Below, piece after piece: positions 16,878-25,485 of a stretch of 64,000 bases of DNA. Location: the NCBI RefSeq assembly GCF_026627255.1, contig NZ_JAPNLM010000014.1, positions 140,206-204,205 on the forward strand. The letters are read 5' to 3'. The stretch's first letter is position 1, and every line of letters starts with the position of its first letter. The translations under genes were made by a program, and so were the position numbers. The DNA comes from Streptomyces antarcticus (lineage in GTDB: Bacteria > Actinomycetota > Actinomycetes > Streptomycetales > Streptomycetaceae). The notes under the pieces are model-generated. The model saw only the letters and a program-made list of their open reading frames with translations. It was not told the origin of the DNA and made no database searches.

Positions 16878-18140
16878 GTGAAGATGCGCTTCCTTGCCGT
16901 GTGCACCGCCCTCGCGGCCGCGGCCGCCCTCACGGGCTGCAGCCAGTTGGCCGACTCGGCCGGAGGACCACAGAAGGTGACGCTCTGGCTGATGAAGGGC
17001 AGCGCCTCGGACGACTTCATCAGCAAGTTCACCGCGTCGTTCGAGCAGGAGCATCCCGATGTCGACCTGGAGGTGAAGATCCAGGACTGGACGGGCATCG
17101 GCGACAAGGTGAGCGGCGTACTCTCCGGCGAGAGCAAGGAGGGAGCCGACGTCATAGAGGTGGGCAACACCCAGGTCTCCCGGTACATCGAGGTCGGCGG
17201 CCTCTCCGAACTCACCCTCGAGGGCCTGCGCGAATGGGGCAACAAGGACTGGCTCAAGGGCCTCTCCGACCCCGGCAGTGTCAACGGCGCCCAGTACGGC
17301 GTCCCCTGGTACGCCGCCAACCGCGTGGTCATCTACAACAAGGACCTCTTCGCCGGCGCCGGGATCAAGGCCTTGCCCAAGAATCGCCAAGAGTGGATCC
17401 AGGCCACCCAGCGGCTCGACAAGGGCGACCAGCAGGGCATCTACCTCGCGGGCCAGAACTGGTACGTCCTCGCCGGGTTCGTCTGGGACGAGGGCGGCGA
17501 CCTCGCCGTCGAGAACAGCGGCAAGTGGACGGGCACCCTCCACGACGACAGGGCGCTGGCCGGCATGGAGTTCTACAAGCAGCTCCAGGGGCTCGGCGAC
17601 GGCCCCAAGGACGCCGACGAGGAGACGCCCCCGCAGTCGGAGGTCTTCGCCCGCGGCCAGGTCGCGCAGATCATCGCCCCGCCCAGCCAGGTCAAGGAGA
17701 TCGAGGACGCCAACCCCGCCCTGAAGGACAAGCTCGGCTTCTTCCCGATCCCCGGCAAGACCTCGGAGAAGGCGGGCGCCGTCTTCACCGGCGGCTCCGA
17801 CCTGATCATCCCGGAGAAGACCCGGCAGCGGGCTCACGCGGTGGACGTGATCACCGCCCTGGTCAGCGAGAAGTGGCAGACCGAGCTCGCCCGCACCATG
17901 AGCTACGTGCCGAACCGGACGTCCCTGGCCCACGTGGTCGAGGGCAACGAGGGGGCGATGGCCATGGCCCCCGGGGCGGCCCAGGGCCGGGCCACCCCGA
18001 AGTCCGCCCGGTGGGCCGAAGTGGAGGCCGAGAACCCGATCAAGCCGTACATGACGGCCGTCCTCACCGGCCAGGACCCCAGGCAGGCCGCCCAGGCGGC
18101 CTCCGACACGATCAGCCGGGTCCTCGGCTCCGACCGCTGA
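16878..18140 (+). CDS. Extracellular sugar-binding lipoprotein of an ABC importer
   Basis: A 420-residue family-1 solute-binding protein. It starts with Lys/Arg and a hydrophobic stretch ending in the lipobox LTGC (around residue 19), so it is a membrane-anchored lipoprotein. The mature part shows typical features: TLWLMKGSASDDFISKF, YGVPWYAANRVVIYNKDLF and AVFTGGSDLIIPEKT. GTG 16878 is preferred because AGAAGG lies nine bases upstream; ATG 16884 is the alternative. No permease or ATPase genes are nearby, so it would dock with a transporter encoded elsewhere, as in systems using MsiK. The upstream DasR-like site hints at a chitin- or glucosamine-derived ligand. Confidence 0.88.
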   Translation: MKMRFLAVCTALAAAAALTGCSQLADSAGGPQKVTLWLMKGSASDDFISKFTASFEQEHPDVDLEVKIQDWTGIGDKVSGVLSGESKEGADVIEVGNTQVSRYIEVGGLSELTLEGLREWGNKDWLKGLSDPGSVNGAQYGVPWYAANRVVIYNKDLFAGAGIKALPKNRQEWIQATQRLDKGDQQGIYLAGQNWYVLAGFVWDEGGDLAVENSGKWTGTLHDDRALAGMEFYKQLQGLGDGPKDADEETPPQSEVFARGQVAQIIAPPSQVKEIEDANPALKDKLGFFPIPGKTSEKAGAVFTGGSDLIIPEKTRQRAHAVDVITALVSEKWQTELARTMSYVPNRTSLAHVVEGNEGAMAMAPGAAQGRATPKSARWAEVEAENPIKPYMTAVLTGQDPRQAAQAASDTISRVLGSDR

Positions 18141-18144
18141 GCGC

Positions 18145-18190
18145 CGCCGCACCGCCGCCCGCCCACCCGCCGCACCGCCGCCCGCCCACC
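18145..18190. repeat. Two perfect copies of a 23-bp direct repeat
   Basis: The 23-base unit beginning CGCCGCACCGCC and ending CGCCCACC occurs twice without mismatch, directly after the solute-binding protein stop, followed by a partial third copy (CGCCGAC). No function is evident; slippage or a terminator-like spacer are possible. Confidence 0.8.
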
Positions 18191-18273
18191 CGCCGACCGC
18201 CGAGTTCAGCGTCCGCACATCCGGGGGCCTCGGCGCGGCCATGTCGAATCCAGTCCGCCACGGAAGAAGTAAG

Positions 18274-18304
18274 GAGCCAGGCCGCACACCCGCCGGCCTG
18301 GCTC
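18274..18304 (+). promoter_or_regulatory. Leader hairpin upstream of olsB
   Basis: GAGCCAGGCC and GGCCTGGCTC form a perfect 10-bp stem with an 11-base loop, 14 bases before the olsB Shine-Dalgarno sequence CAGGAG. It could terminate the upstream gene or act as a translational or transcriptional leader element for the ornithine-lipid operon. There is no T-tract. Confidence 0.5.
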
Positions 18305-18328
18305 TCCGTGCCCGGCTCAGGAGTCGCC

Positions 18329-19219
18329 ATGACGATCGCACCCCTGTCCCCGTCCCCCCTCCCCAGCGCCCCGGCAACCCTTCCCGGCGCCCCTGCATCC
18401 CTCGTCGGCGCCCCGGCCCCGCTCGCCGCAGCCCCGGCCCCCCTCGCCTCCGCCCCGGCCCTCGGCGCGGTCGCCTCCGCCGCCGTCCCCGCCCCCCGCT
18501 ACGCCGTCCGCCTCGCCCGCGACGAGGACGAGGTGCGCGCCGCCCAGCGCCTGCGCCACCAGGTCTTCGCCGGAGAGCTCGGCGCCCGCCTCGACGGCCC
18601 GGAGCCGGGTCTCGACGCCGACGCCTTCGACGCGTACTGCGACCACCTCCTCGTCCTCGACCAGGAGACCGGCCAGGTCGTCGGCACCTACCGGCTGCTG
18701 CCCCCGGAGCGCGCCGCCGTCGCCGGACGCCTCTACTCCGAGGGCGAGTTCGACCTCTCCGCCCTCAACCCCATCCGCCCCGACCTCGTCGAGGTCGGCC
18801 GCTCCTGCGTCCACCCCGACCACCGCAACGGCGCCGTCATCGCCCTCATCTGGGCCGGCCTCGCCCGCTACATGGACCGCTCCGGGCACGACTGGCTCGC
18901 CGGGTGCTGCTCGATCCCGCTCGACGACGGCGGAGTCCTGGCCGCCGCGACCCGTGAGACCACCCTGGCCCGCAACCTCGCCCCCGAGGAGTACCGGGTC
19001 ACCCCGCACCTCCCCTGGAACCCCGCGGGCATCACCCACCCCGGCCGGATGGAGGTGCCCCCGCTGCTCCGCGGCTACCTGCGCCTGGGCGCCTGGGTCT
19101 GCGGCGAGCCGGCCCTCGACGCCGAGTTCGGCTGCGCCGACCTGTACGTCCTGCTCTCCCTGCGCCGTACGAACCCGCGCTACCTCAAGCACTTCCTCTC
19201 GCTCGCCCCGGCCGCATGA
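18329..19219 (+). CDS. olsB: Ornithine N-acyltransferase (OlsB-type GNAT)
   Basis: A 296-residue acyltransferase of the hemolysin-like/OlsB GNAT family, which moves a 3-hydroxyacyl chain from ACP to the alpha-amino group of ornithine to form lyso-ornithine lipid. Visible motifs are AQRLRHQVFAGELGARL, FDAYCDHLLVLDQETGQVVG, EVGRSCVHPDHRNGAVIALIW and VPPLLRGYLRLGAWVCGEPA. The first 55 residues are an unusual Ala/Pro repeat (APA, APLA) not needed for the fold. CAGGAG lies six bases before the ATG. Its stop overlaps the next gene's ATG by four bases, and that gene is a PlsC-type acyltransferase. The two together make ornithine lipid; OlsBA is described in S. coelicolor (SCO0921/SCO0920, from memory). 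Confidence 0.88.
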   Translation: MTIAPLSPSPLPSAPATLPGAPASLVGAPAPLAAAPAPLASAPALGAVASAAVPAPRYAVRLARDEDEVRAAQRLRHQVFAGELGARLDGPEPGLDADAFDAYCDHLLVLDQETGQVVGTYRLLPPERAAVAGRLYSEGEFDLSALNPIRPDLVEVGRSCVHPDHRNGAVIALIWAGLARYMDRSGHDWLAGCCSIPLDDGGVLAAATRETTLARNLAPEEYRVTPHLPWNPAGITHPGRMEVPPLLRGYLRLGAWVCGEPALDAEFGCADLYVLLSLRRTNPRYLKHFLSLAPAA

Positions 19220-20169
19220 GCGTCTGGCTGCCCACCTCGCCGTGTACCCCCGAGGGCTGCGCCGGCCACCAGGGACGCACCGCGGGCCTGCCGCGGGCGG
19301 TGCTCCGGCTGACCACGGCCCTGGCGCTGGTCCTCGCCGGCGTCCTGTGCGCCCCGCCGGTCCGGCTGCTGCCGGCCGGCCCCCGGCACGCGGTGGTGCG
19401 GGCCTGGGCCACCGCGCTCGTACGGTCCTTCGGGATACGCGTCACCCCGTACGGCAGCCCCGGCCCGGACGGGGGCCGTCTGATCGTCGCCAACCACATC
19501 TCCTGGCTGGACATCCCGCTCGTCCTCGCCGTACTCCCCTCCCGGATGCTGGCCAAGAGCGACCTGCGGGGGTGGCCGGTCCTCGGCCGCATCGCCCTGC
19601 GGGCCGGAACCCTGTTCATCGAACGCGACCGGATCCGCGCCCTGCCCGCCACCATCGGGGACGTCACCGGCGCCCTGCTGGCCGGGGGCCGGGTCACCGT
19701 GTTCCCCGAGGGATCCACCTGGTGCGGGCGCGCCCGGGGGCCCTTCCGCAGGGCCGCCTTCCAGGCCGCCCTGGACGCGCGGGTCCCCGTACAGCCCGTG
19801 CACCTCGCGTACCTGCGGGGCGACGGGGAGCCGGCCGGGGAGCCCGCCTTCGTCGGTGACGATCCGCTGACCGCCTCCCTGTGGCGGACCGCCCGCGCCC
19901 GCGGCGTGCGCGCCGAGGTCAGGCTGCCGTCAACGCCGCCGCGGGCCCGGCGGCGCCACCCGGGATCCCCGCTCAGCCGGCCGGGGCGTGGGCGACCGAC
20001 AGGGACAGCGCGAAGCGGCCCGCCGCGTCCGTCCACCACTGGGTCAACTCAAGCCCCACGGCTGCCAGTTCCTTGCGCACGCCCTCCTGACGGAACTTCG
20101 CCGAGATCTCCGTCAGGATCTCCTCGCCCGCCGCGAACGGCACCACCACGTCCAGCGCCCGGATCTTGA
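19216..20169 (+). CDS. olsA: Lyso-ornithine lipid O-acyltransferase (OlsA/PlsC-type)
   Basis: A PlsC-family acyltransferase that adds the second acyl chain to lyso-ornithine lipid. Motif I is NHISWLD (NHx4D), motif III is VFPEGSTWCG, and a hydrophobic N-terminal segment (ALALVLAGVLCAPPVRLL) anchors it in the membrane. The conserved fold ends near VRAEVRLPS (about residue 240). The frame continues a further 75 residues of Arg/Pro-rich sequence and overlaps the convergent egtD 3' end by 197 bases. That tail is probably a read-through extension or reflects a small frameshift close to the real end; family members are about 240-280 residues. Confidence 0.85.
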   Translation: MSVWLPTSPCTPEGCAGHQGRTAGLPRAVLRLTTALALVLAGVLCAPPVRLLPAGPRHAVVRAWATALVRSFGIRVTPYGSPGPDGGRLIVANHISWLDIPLVLAVLPSRMLAKSDLRGWPVLGRIALRAGTLFIERDRIRALPATIGDVTGALLAGGRVTVFPEGSTWCGRARGPFRRAAFQAALDARVPVQPVHLAYLRGDGEPAGEPAFVGDDPLTASLWRTARARGVRAEVRLPSTPPRARRRHPGSPLSRPGRGRPTGTARSGPPRPSTTGSTQAPRLPVPCARPPDGTSPRSPSGSPRPPRTAPPRPAPGS

Positions 20170-20947
20170 CCAGCAGGTCCGACCGGGCCCGCAGCCGCAT
20201 CTCGATCCACTCCCGCTCCCGGTTCCACACCGCCACGTGATCGAAATCGGCGGTGTGGAAGTCCGCGTTCAACTCCCGGTTGACGACGGCCAGAACGTTC
20301 TTGTTGAACTCCGCCGTCACCCCCCGGCCGTCGTCGTACGCCGCCACCAGCACGGCCTCGTCCTTCACCAGGTCCGTCCCCATCAGCAGCGCGTCCCCCG
20401 GCGAGAGCATCGCCCGTACGGAGGCCAGGAACAGCGCCCGCTCCGGCGGCAGCAGGTTGCCGATCGTGCCGCCCAGGAACACGACCAGCCGCGGCCCGGG
20501 GGACTCCGGAAGCCGCAGGGCCCGCGTGAAGTCGGCCACCAGCGCGTGCACCCGGAGCCTCGGATGCACCTCCAGGAGGGATTCCGCGGCCCCCCTCAGG
20601 GCGCTCTCGCTCACGTCCACCGGCACGTACGTGTCCAGCCCGGGCATCGCCTCGATCAGGTGCCGGGTCTTCTCCGAGGACCCGGAGCCCAGCTCCACCA
20701 GGGTCCGGGCCCCGCTCGCCGCGGCGATCTCACCGGCCCGCTCCAGCAGGATCTCCCGCTCCGCCCGGGTCGGGTAGTACTCGGGCAGCCGGGTGATCTC
20801 CTCGAACAGCTCGCTGCCCCGGGCGTCGTAGAACCACTTGGGCGGCAGCGCCTTGGGGGTGCTCGTCAGCCCGTGCAGGACGTCCGTGCGCAGCGCGGCC
20901 TCCGCGGCGTTCTCGTCGAGGGTCCGGGTCAACTGGAAGTCACTCAC
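19973..20947 (-). CDS. egtD: L-histidine N-alpha-methyltransferase, ergothioneine biosynthesis
   Basis: A 324-residue EgtD that trimethylates histidine to hercynine with SAM, the first committed step of ergothioneine synthesis. Conserved features: PPKWFYDARGSELFEEITRL, the SAM motif LVELGSGSSEKTRHLI, VFLGGTIGNL, and a C-terminal FRQEGVRKELAAVGLELTQW. It is the last gene of egtABCD; its GTG overlaps the egtC stop by four bases. Length matches the family. Its 3' end overlaps the convergent olsA frame. Confidence 0.95.
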   Translation of the reverse strand: MSDFQLTRTLDENAAEAALRTDVLHGLTSTPKALPPKWFYDARGSELFEEITRLPEYYPTRAEREILLERAGEIAAASGARTLVELGSGSSEKTRHLIEAMPGLDTYVPVDVSESALRGAAESLLEVHPRLRVHALVADFTRALRLPESPGPRLVVFLGGTIGNLLPPERALFLASVRAMLSPGDALLMGTDLVKDEAVLVAAYDDGRGVTAEFNKNVLAVVNRELNADFHTADFDHVAVWNREREWIEMRLRARSDLLVKIRALDVVVPFAAGEEILTEISAKFRQEGVRKELAAVGLELTQWWTDAAGRFALSLSVAHAPAG

Positions 20948-21720
20948 GAGCGCTCCTTCTCCCCGAGCGGGGTCTCCTTGAGAGGGGTCAGTTCGACCCG
21001 CGTACGGGTGGCGGTCAGCAAGGTCCGGTCGGGCACCTCGCACCAGCGGTTGTCGTCGTCGTACGGCTCGGAGGCCACCACCGTGCGGCGGGCCCCCGGC
21101 TCGGCCAGGTACCAGAGCGAATCGCCCCAGGCCGTCGCGGCGATGGTCGCCCCGTCGGTCAGCAGCAGGTTCAGCCGGGAGCCGGGCGCGGCCGACGCCA
21201 CCTCCCGGACCGGTTCGGCGAGCGCCGTGCCCAGGTCGTCCCCGGCGCGCAGCCGGCGCAGGACCAGGGCCCACACGAACGCCGAATCCGTGCGCGCGGA
21301 CAGCCGGAGCAGTTCCCGCGGCGGCAGCGCGGCCGCGAGCGGCGCCATGGCGTCGGGCCAGTCCCGCACCGCGCCGTTGTGGCTGAACAGCCACGGCCCG
21401 TCCGCGAACGGCGCCGCCGCGGCCTCGCCGTCGGCCCCGGCCCGGGTGGCGTCCCGTACGGCGGCCAGCAGGGCCGCGCTGCGCACCACGCGGGCGAGGT
21501 CGGTGAAGGTCTCGTCGCCCCAGACCGGGCCCGACCGGCGGTAGCGGCCCGGAACGGGGTCGCCCTCCGCGTACCAGCCGACGCCGAAGCCGTCGGCGTT
21601 GACCGTGCCGTTCCGCTGCCGGCGCGGCTCCCAGGACTGGCGCACCAGGGAGTGTCCGGGCTCGCTCAGCAGTCGGCCGAGGGTCACCTCGGGCCCCAGA
21701 TAGGCGAGGTGACGGCACAT
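20944..21720 (-). CDS. egtC: Gamma-glutamyl-hercynylcysteine sulfoxide amidohydrolase
   Basis: A 258-residue class-II glutamine amidotransferase fold. The N-terminus MCRHLAYLG exposes Cys2 as the N-terminal nucleophile after Met removal. NADGFGVGWY and LFSHNGAVRDW are the usual glutaminase-loop motifs. It removes glutamate from gamma-glutamyl-hercynylcysteine sulfoxide. ATG overlaps the egtB stop. No EgtE (PLP lyase) is found beside this operon, so the last step must be encoded elsewhere. Confidence 0.94.
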   Translation of the reverse strand: MCRHLAYLGPEVTLGRLLSEPGHSLVRQSWEPRRQRNGTVNADGFGVGWYAEGDPVPGRYRRSGPVWGDETFTDLARVVRSAALLAAVRDATRAGADGEAAAAPFADGPWLFSHNGAVRDWPDAMAPLAAALPPRELLRLSARTDSAFVWALVLRRLRAGDDLGTALAEPVREVASAAPGSRLNLLLTDGATIAATAWGDSLWYLAEPGARRTVVASEPYDDDNRWCEVPDRTLLTATRTRVELTPLKETPLGEKERS

Positions 21721-23042
21721 CAGACGGCACCGTCCCGTGCCGTGCGGAACCCGGAGAAGATCTGCCGGCGCACCGGGAGGTCCCAGTTGCGGAACGTGCC
21801 GCGGCAGGCGACCGCGTCGACCGCGAAGGAGCCGCCGCGCAGCACCTTGTGCTCCGGCCCGAAGAACACCTCCGAGTACTCCCGGTACGGGAAGGCCCGG
21901 AACCCCGGGTACGGCAGGAAGTCGGATGCCGTCCACTCCCACACGTCGCCGATCAGCTGGCGCACCCCGAGCGCGGAGGCCCCGGCGGGATAGCTGCCCG
22001 CCCGGGCCGGGCGCAGGTGGCGCTGGCCGAGGTTGGCGTGGGCGGGGGTCGGGTCGGCGTCGCCCCACGGGTAGCGGGTCGAGCGGCCGGTCGCCGGATC
22101 GTGCCGGGCGGCCTTCTCCCACTCCTCCTCCGTGGGCAGCCTTCGGCCCGCCCAGCGGGCGTACGCGTCCGCCTCGTACCAGCTGACGTGCAGCACCGGC
22201 TCCTCGGCCGGCACCGGCTCGGTCACCCCGAAGCGGCGGCGCAGCCAATGGCCGTCCTCCCGGTGCCAGAACAGGGGCGCGCCGATGCCGTGGGCGCGGA
22301 TCTGCTCCCAGCCGGCCGGCGCCCACCAGCGGGGGTCGAGGTAGCCGCCGTCCGCGATGAACTCCTCGTACGCGGCATTGGTCACCGGGGCCGTGTCGAT
22401 CCAGAACGGCCCGGTGTCCCGGGTGTGCGCGGGGCGTTCGTTGTCGAGCGACCACGGTTCGGCGGACGTGCCCATCGTGAACGGGCCTCCGGGAACGAGG
22501 ACTTCGGAGGCGGCCGGCGGACCGAACGGCGCGTCCGGCTCCGGAGCCGTCAGTACGGGGGCGCCCGGCCGGAACTGATGCGTAATCAGCATGGTCTCGT
22601 CGTGCTGCTGTTCGTGCTGGGCGATCATGCCGAACACGTACCCGGAGTCCAGCAGCGCCGTCCCTTCCAGAGGGGTGTGCTCCAGCAGGTCGAAGACCCG
22701 GCCCCGCACCTCGGCCGCGTACCGGCGGGCCTCGTCGGGGGGCAGCAGCGGCAACTTCGGCCGCTCGGCGCGCGGGTGCTCGAAGGCGTCGTACAGCGGG
22801 TCGATCTCGGGGTGCATGGACGGGCGGCCGGCGACGTTGCGCAGCAGCCACAGCTCCTCCATGTTCCCGATGTGTGCCAGGTCCCAGACCAGCGGTGACA
22901 TGAGGGGCGAGTGCTGCGCGACCAGGTCGGGCTCGCTCACGGGATCGGTGAGTGCGGCCGTACGGGCGCGGGCGGCGGTCAGCGCGGCGGCCGCCCGCTC
23001 CCGCAGGTCCTCGGGGGGCGTGCGGTGCGCTTCGGTGGTCAC
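21720..23042 (-). CDS. egtB: Hercynine oxygenase (sulfoxide synthase)
   Basis: A 440-residue non-haem iron enzyme that joins gamma-glutamylcysteine to hercynine with oxygen. The N-terminal DinB-like domain supplies the iron histidines (LAHIGNMEE and AQHEQQHDETML). The C-terminal FGE-sulfatase domain shows VPGGPFTMGT, PVTNAAYEEFI, WEKAARHDP, GDVWEWTASDF and VLRGGSFAVD. The GTG start at 23042 overlaps the egtA stop by four bases, keeping the operon tightly coupled. Confidence 0.95.
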   Translation of the reverse strand: MTTEAHRTPPEDLRERAAAALTAARARTAALTDPVSEPDLVAQHSPLMSPLVWDLAHIGNMEELWLLRNVAGRPSMHPEIDPLYDAFEHPRAERPKLPLLPPDEARRYAAEVRGRVFDLLEHTPLEGTALLDSGYVFGMIAQHEQQHDETMLITHQFRPGAPVLTAPEPDAPFGPPAASEVLVPGGPFTMGTSAEPWSLDNERPAHTRDTGPFWIDTAPVTNAAYEEFIADGGYLDPRWWAPAGWEQIRAHGIGAPLFWHREDGHWLRRRFGVTEPVPAEEPVLHVSWYEADAYARWAGRRLPTEEEWEKAARHDPATGRSTRYPWGDADPTPAHANLGQRHLRPARAGSYPAGASALGVRQLIGDVWEWTASDFLPYPGFRAFPYREYSEVFFGPEHKVLRGGSFAVDAVACRGTFRNWDLPVRRQIFSGFRTARDGAV

Positions 23043-24361
23043 GGGCGGACCTCCGCTCCGGCGAGCCGCCGCCCGGGCGGGTCGTCGGCCGGACAGCGGC
23101 CGCGCAGGACGTACCGGTCGGCGAAGGCCGCGACCGTGTCCCGTACGCGGGTGCTCGCGCCGAGCCGGGGCAGCGCCTCGGCGGCGGCCCGGAAGCAGGC
23201 GGTCGCCGCGCCGCGCAGCTCGGGGTCGGCCAGGCCGTGCCGGGCGGCGGACCTCCAGAGCGGGTTGCGGGGCGCGGGCGCGTGTCCGTAGGAGTCCGCA
23301 AGCGCCTTCGCCACCCGGTACGCCGTCTCGGCGGCCTCCGGGTCGTCGAACAGCGCGTGGACGACGGCCAGGGGCACCACCCAGCCGTCGTCGCCGGGCT
23401 GCGCGTCGATCATCCGCAGTTCGAGGTGGCCGCGGGGGCGGACCGGCGGGAACAGCGTGCTCAGGTGGTAGTCGAGGTCTTCGGCGTCCGGGGGCCGCAG
23501 GCCGGGAAGCCCGCCGCCGCGCAGCCAGTCCCGGAAGGTCATGCCGCGGGGCACCGCCCACGGGTCGCCGTCGTAGGACCGTACGCACATCAGCTCGGTG
23601 TCCAGCGCCTGCCGGACCCACCCGGACCGGGGCGCGGCGTCCATCGGCGGGGCGAGGGCGCGTCGGCTGTCGATGTCGGCCCAGTTCCCCTGGCGGGCGC
23701 AGCGCCAGCCGGCGTACGGGGCTTCCAGCCCGGGGGAGTTGGCGAACGCGGCCACCAGCACCGCGCCGAGCAGGTGGGCGAGGCGCCAGCGGCGGCCGAG
23801 TCCGAACAGGCCGGGCTCTTCCTGTCCGGCGTCCACACAGACCTGCACGGACGCGGAGCCGCACATCATGGCGCGGCCGGCCGGGCCGGTGTGGTCGAAG
23901 TGGGCCTCCATCGCCTCGTAGCGCGGGCTGCGCAGCAGCCGGTGGTACGGGCGGCGCGGGTCCTGGCCGAGGCCGCGCAGGACCAGGCCGCGGGGGAGCA
24001 GCGCGGCCCGGACGGCCGCGAGGTCGGACCGGAGGTCGTCCACGCACCCGGTGAGGGAGTCCGACGGGGCGGAGCTGAGCTCCAGCTGGCCGCCGGGTTC
24101 GACGGTCACCGAGGAGTGCAGGGGCAGGGCGCGGGCGGCGGCGTGCGCGGAGCGCAGCCGCTCGGGCGGCACGGGCAGGCCGGGACGCTCGACGTCCACG
24201 ACCAGCCATTCGAGCTCGGCGCCGATGAGCCGTGGCGGGCCGGTCTTGAAACAGATGCCGTGGAGCAGCTCCTCGGCCTCCGTCTCGGTGAGGATCGCGC
24301 CGGGGGCCGGCGCGGCCGGGTGTGGGGCCTGTGGTGCGGGAACGGCTGAGTCGTGTGACAT
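23039..24361 (-). CDS. egtA: Glutamate-cysteine ligase of the ergothioneine pathway
   Basis: A 440-residue GCS2-like ligase making gamma-glutamylcysteine for EgtB. Conserved segments: IGAELEWLVVD, EPGGQLELSSAP, MMCGSASVQVCVD, FANSPGLEAPY and HLELRMIDAQPGDDGWVVPL. ATG 24361 is preferred because GGAGACGAGGA lies upstream; ATG 24400 would add 13 residues. It is the first gene of egtABCD, divergent from the PARG gene across about 105 bases. GGAATTTG and GGTAGGCA sequences in the gap may belong to its promoter. Confidence 0.93.
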   Translation of the reverse strand: MSHDSAVPAPQAPHPAAPAPGAILTETEAEELLHGICFKTGPPRLIGAELEWLVVDVERPGLPVPPERLRSAHAAARALPLHSSVTVEPGGQLELSSAPSDSLTGCVDDLRSDLAAVRAALLPRGLVLRGLGQDPRRPYHRLLRSPRYEAMEAHFDHTGPAGRAMMCGSASVQVCVDAGQEEPGLFGLGRRWRLAHLLGAVLVAAFANSPGLEAPYAGWRCARQGNWADIDSRRALAPPMDAAPRSGWVRQALDTELMCVRSYDGDPWAVPRGMTFRDWLRGGGLPGLRPPDAEDLDYHLSTLFPPVRPRGHLELRMIDAQPGDDGWVVPLAVVHALFDDPEAAETAYRVAKALADSYGHAPAPRNPLWRSAARHGLADPELRGAATACFRAAAEALPRLGASTRVRDTVAAFADRYVLRGRCPADDPPGRRLAGAEVRP

Positions 24362-24467
24362 GACCGGGTCCTCGTCTCCTGTCGTCGGCCGTGACATCAC
24401 CGGTGCCTACCCGTCCTCGGAGCACAAATTCCTTTGTTTCCAAGGGCTGCGATGCCCAGGATGAGGT

Positions 24468-25292
24468 GTGAGCAGCAGATTGCGCGCGATTGCGCGGGAG
24501 AACTCCGAGGTCCTGGCGGCCGGCGGCTACCGGGCGCGGTCCGGGCGGCAGGTTTCCCTGGCCGCCGCCCTGGCGGAAGCCAAGGCAGGAACCAGAATAT
24601 ATGGACCAAACCCTGTCATTCCAGGCGAACTGCCACCGGGTGGAGGCGGGCCGACGGCGTTCGAGGTCACGGGGGAGAGCAGCACGGCGGCGGCCCGCAG
24701 GCTCGCGTCGCAGGGCTCCGGGGCCGCTTCCGTGGCGGTCCTGAACTTCGCCTCGGCCCGGAATCCCGGGGGCGGCTACGTCCGCGGGGCCAAGGCCCAG
24801 GAGGAGGCCCTGTGCCGCGCCTCCGCCCTCTACGAGACGCTGCTGCAGGTGCCGGAGCACTACGCGGCGCACCGGGCGGAGCGCAGCACGTTCTACACCG
24901 ACCGGGTGATTCACTCGCCCGGGGTCCCCGTCTTCCGCGACGACCGGGGCGCGCTGCTGGAGACCCCGTTCCGGGTCGGGTTCCTCACCTCTCCGGCGCC
25001 GAACGCGGGCACCATCCGCCGCCAGGAGCCCGACCGGGCGGCCGAGATCCCCGGCGCCCTGCTGCGGCGCGGGGAGCGCGTGCTGGAGGTAGCCGCGCTG
25101 CACGGCTACCGGCGGCTGGTGCTGGGGGCGTGGGGGTGCGGGGTGTTCCGGAACGACCCCGGGCAGGTGGCCGACGCCTTCCGGACCCTCCTGACCGGCC
25201 GGTTCACGGACACGTTCGAACGGGTCGTGTTCGGCATCCTCGACCGGGACCCCGGGCCCCGCGCCGCCTTCGCCCGGGCCTTCCCGGCCTGA
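24468..25292 (+). CDS. Bacterial poly(ADP-ribose) glycohydrolase (TIGR02452 family)
   Basis: A 274-residue macrodomain protein with the PARG signature GGGYVRGAKAQEE, where the two Glu residues are catalytic. Flanking family segments include SVAVLNFASARNPGG, FYTDRVIHSPGVPVFRD and LVLGAWGCGVFRNDP. It would hydrolyse ADP-ribose polymers or O-linked ADP-ribose. No ADP-ribosyltransferase is adjacent. The GTG start is preceded by AGGATGAGG. Three copies of a CCTGAGCGGCC repeat and a strong hairpin follow the stop. Confidence 0.9.
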   Translation: MSSRLRAIARENSEVLAAGGYRARSGRQVSLAAALAEAKAGTRIYGPNPVIPGELPPGGGGPTAFEVTGESSTAAARRLASQGSGAASVAVLNFASARNPGGGYVRGAKAQEEALCRASALYETLLQVPEHYAAHRAERSTFYTDRVIHSPGVPVFRDDRGALLETPFRVGFLTSPAPNAGTIRRQEPDRAAEIPGALLRRGERVLEVAALHGYRRLVLGAWGCGVFRNDPGQVADAFRTLLTGRFTDTFERVVFGILDRDPGPRAAFARAFPA

Positions 25293-25314
25293 GCGGCCTT
25301 CCCGGCCTGAGCGG

Positions 25315-25345
25315 CCTGAGCGGCCTGGCCGTCAGGCCGCTCAGG
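25315..25345. terminator. Strong bidirectional terminator hairpin
   Basis: CCTGAGCGGCCTG-GCCGT-CAGGCCGCTCAGG is a perfect 13-bp stem with a five-base loop between the PARG gene and the convergent MazF-like gene. Two further direct copies of CCTGAGCGGCC precede it (25288-25314), suggesting local duplication. Confidence 0.8.
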
Positions 25346-25485
25346 CCTTGGCGGCCGGACTGTCAGGGCCCGAGAGGCCGTGCCTGCCCGGGTACCGAAC
25401 GCACCCGAAGGGGTGGCGCGGGCAGCGGAGGCGGGCGGTCCGGGAAGGCGTCGGCGCGAGCCCGTGGGGCCCTGGAACGGGCGGG

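Noticed and set aside
18145..18190. Two 23-bp repeats considered as a CRISPR-like array
   Set aside because: They are adjacent without spacers, and no cas genes occur in the window.
24361..24467. GGAAT sequence upstream of egtA considered as a SigR (oxidative stress) promoter
   Set aside because: The required GTT after 18-19 bases is absent (TAG or AGG is found), so the match is only half.
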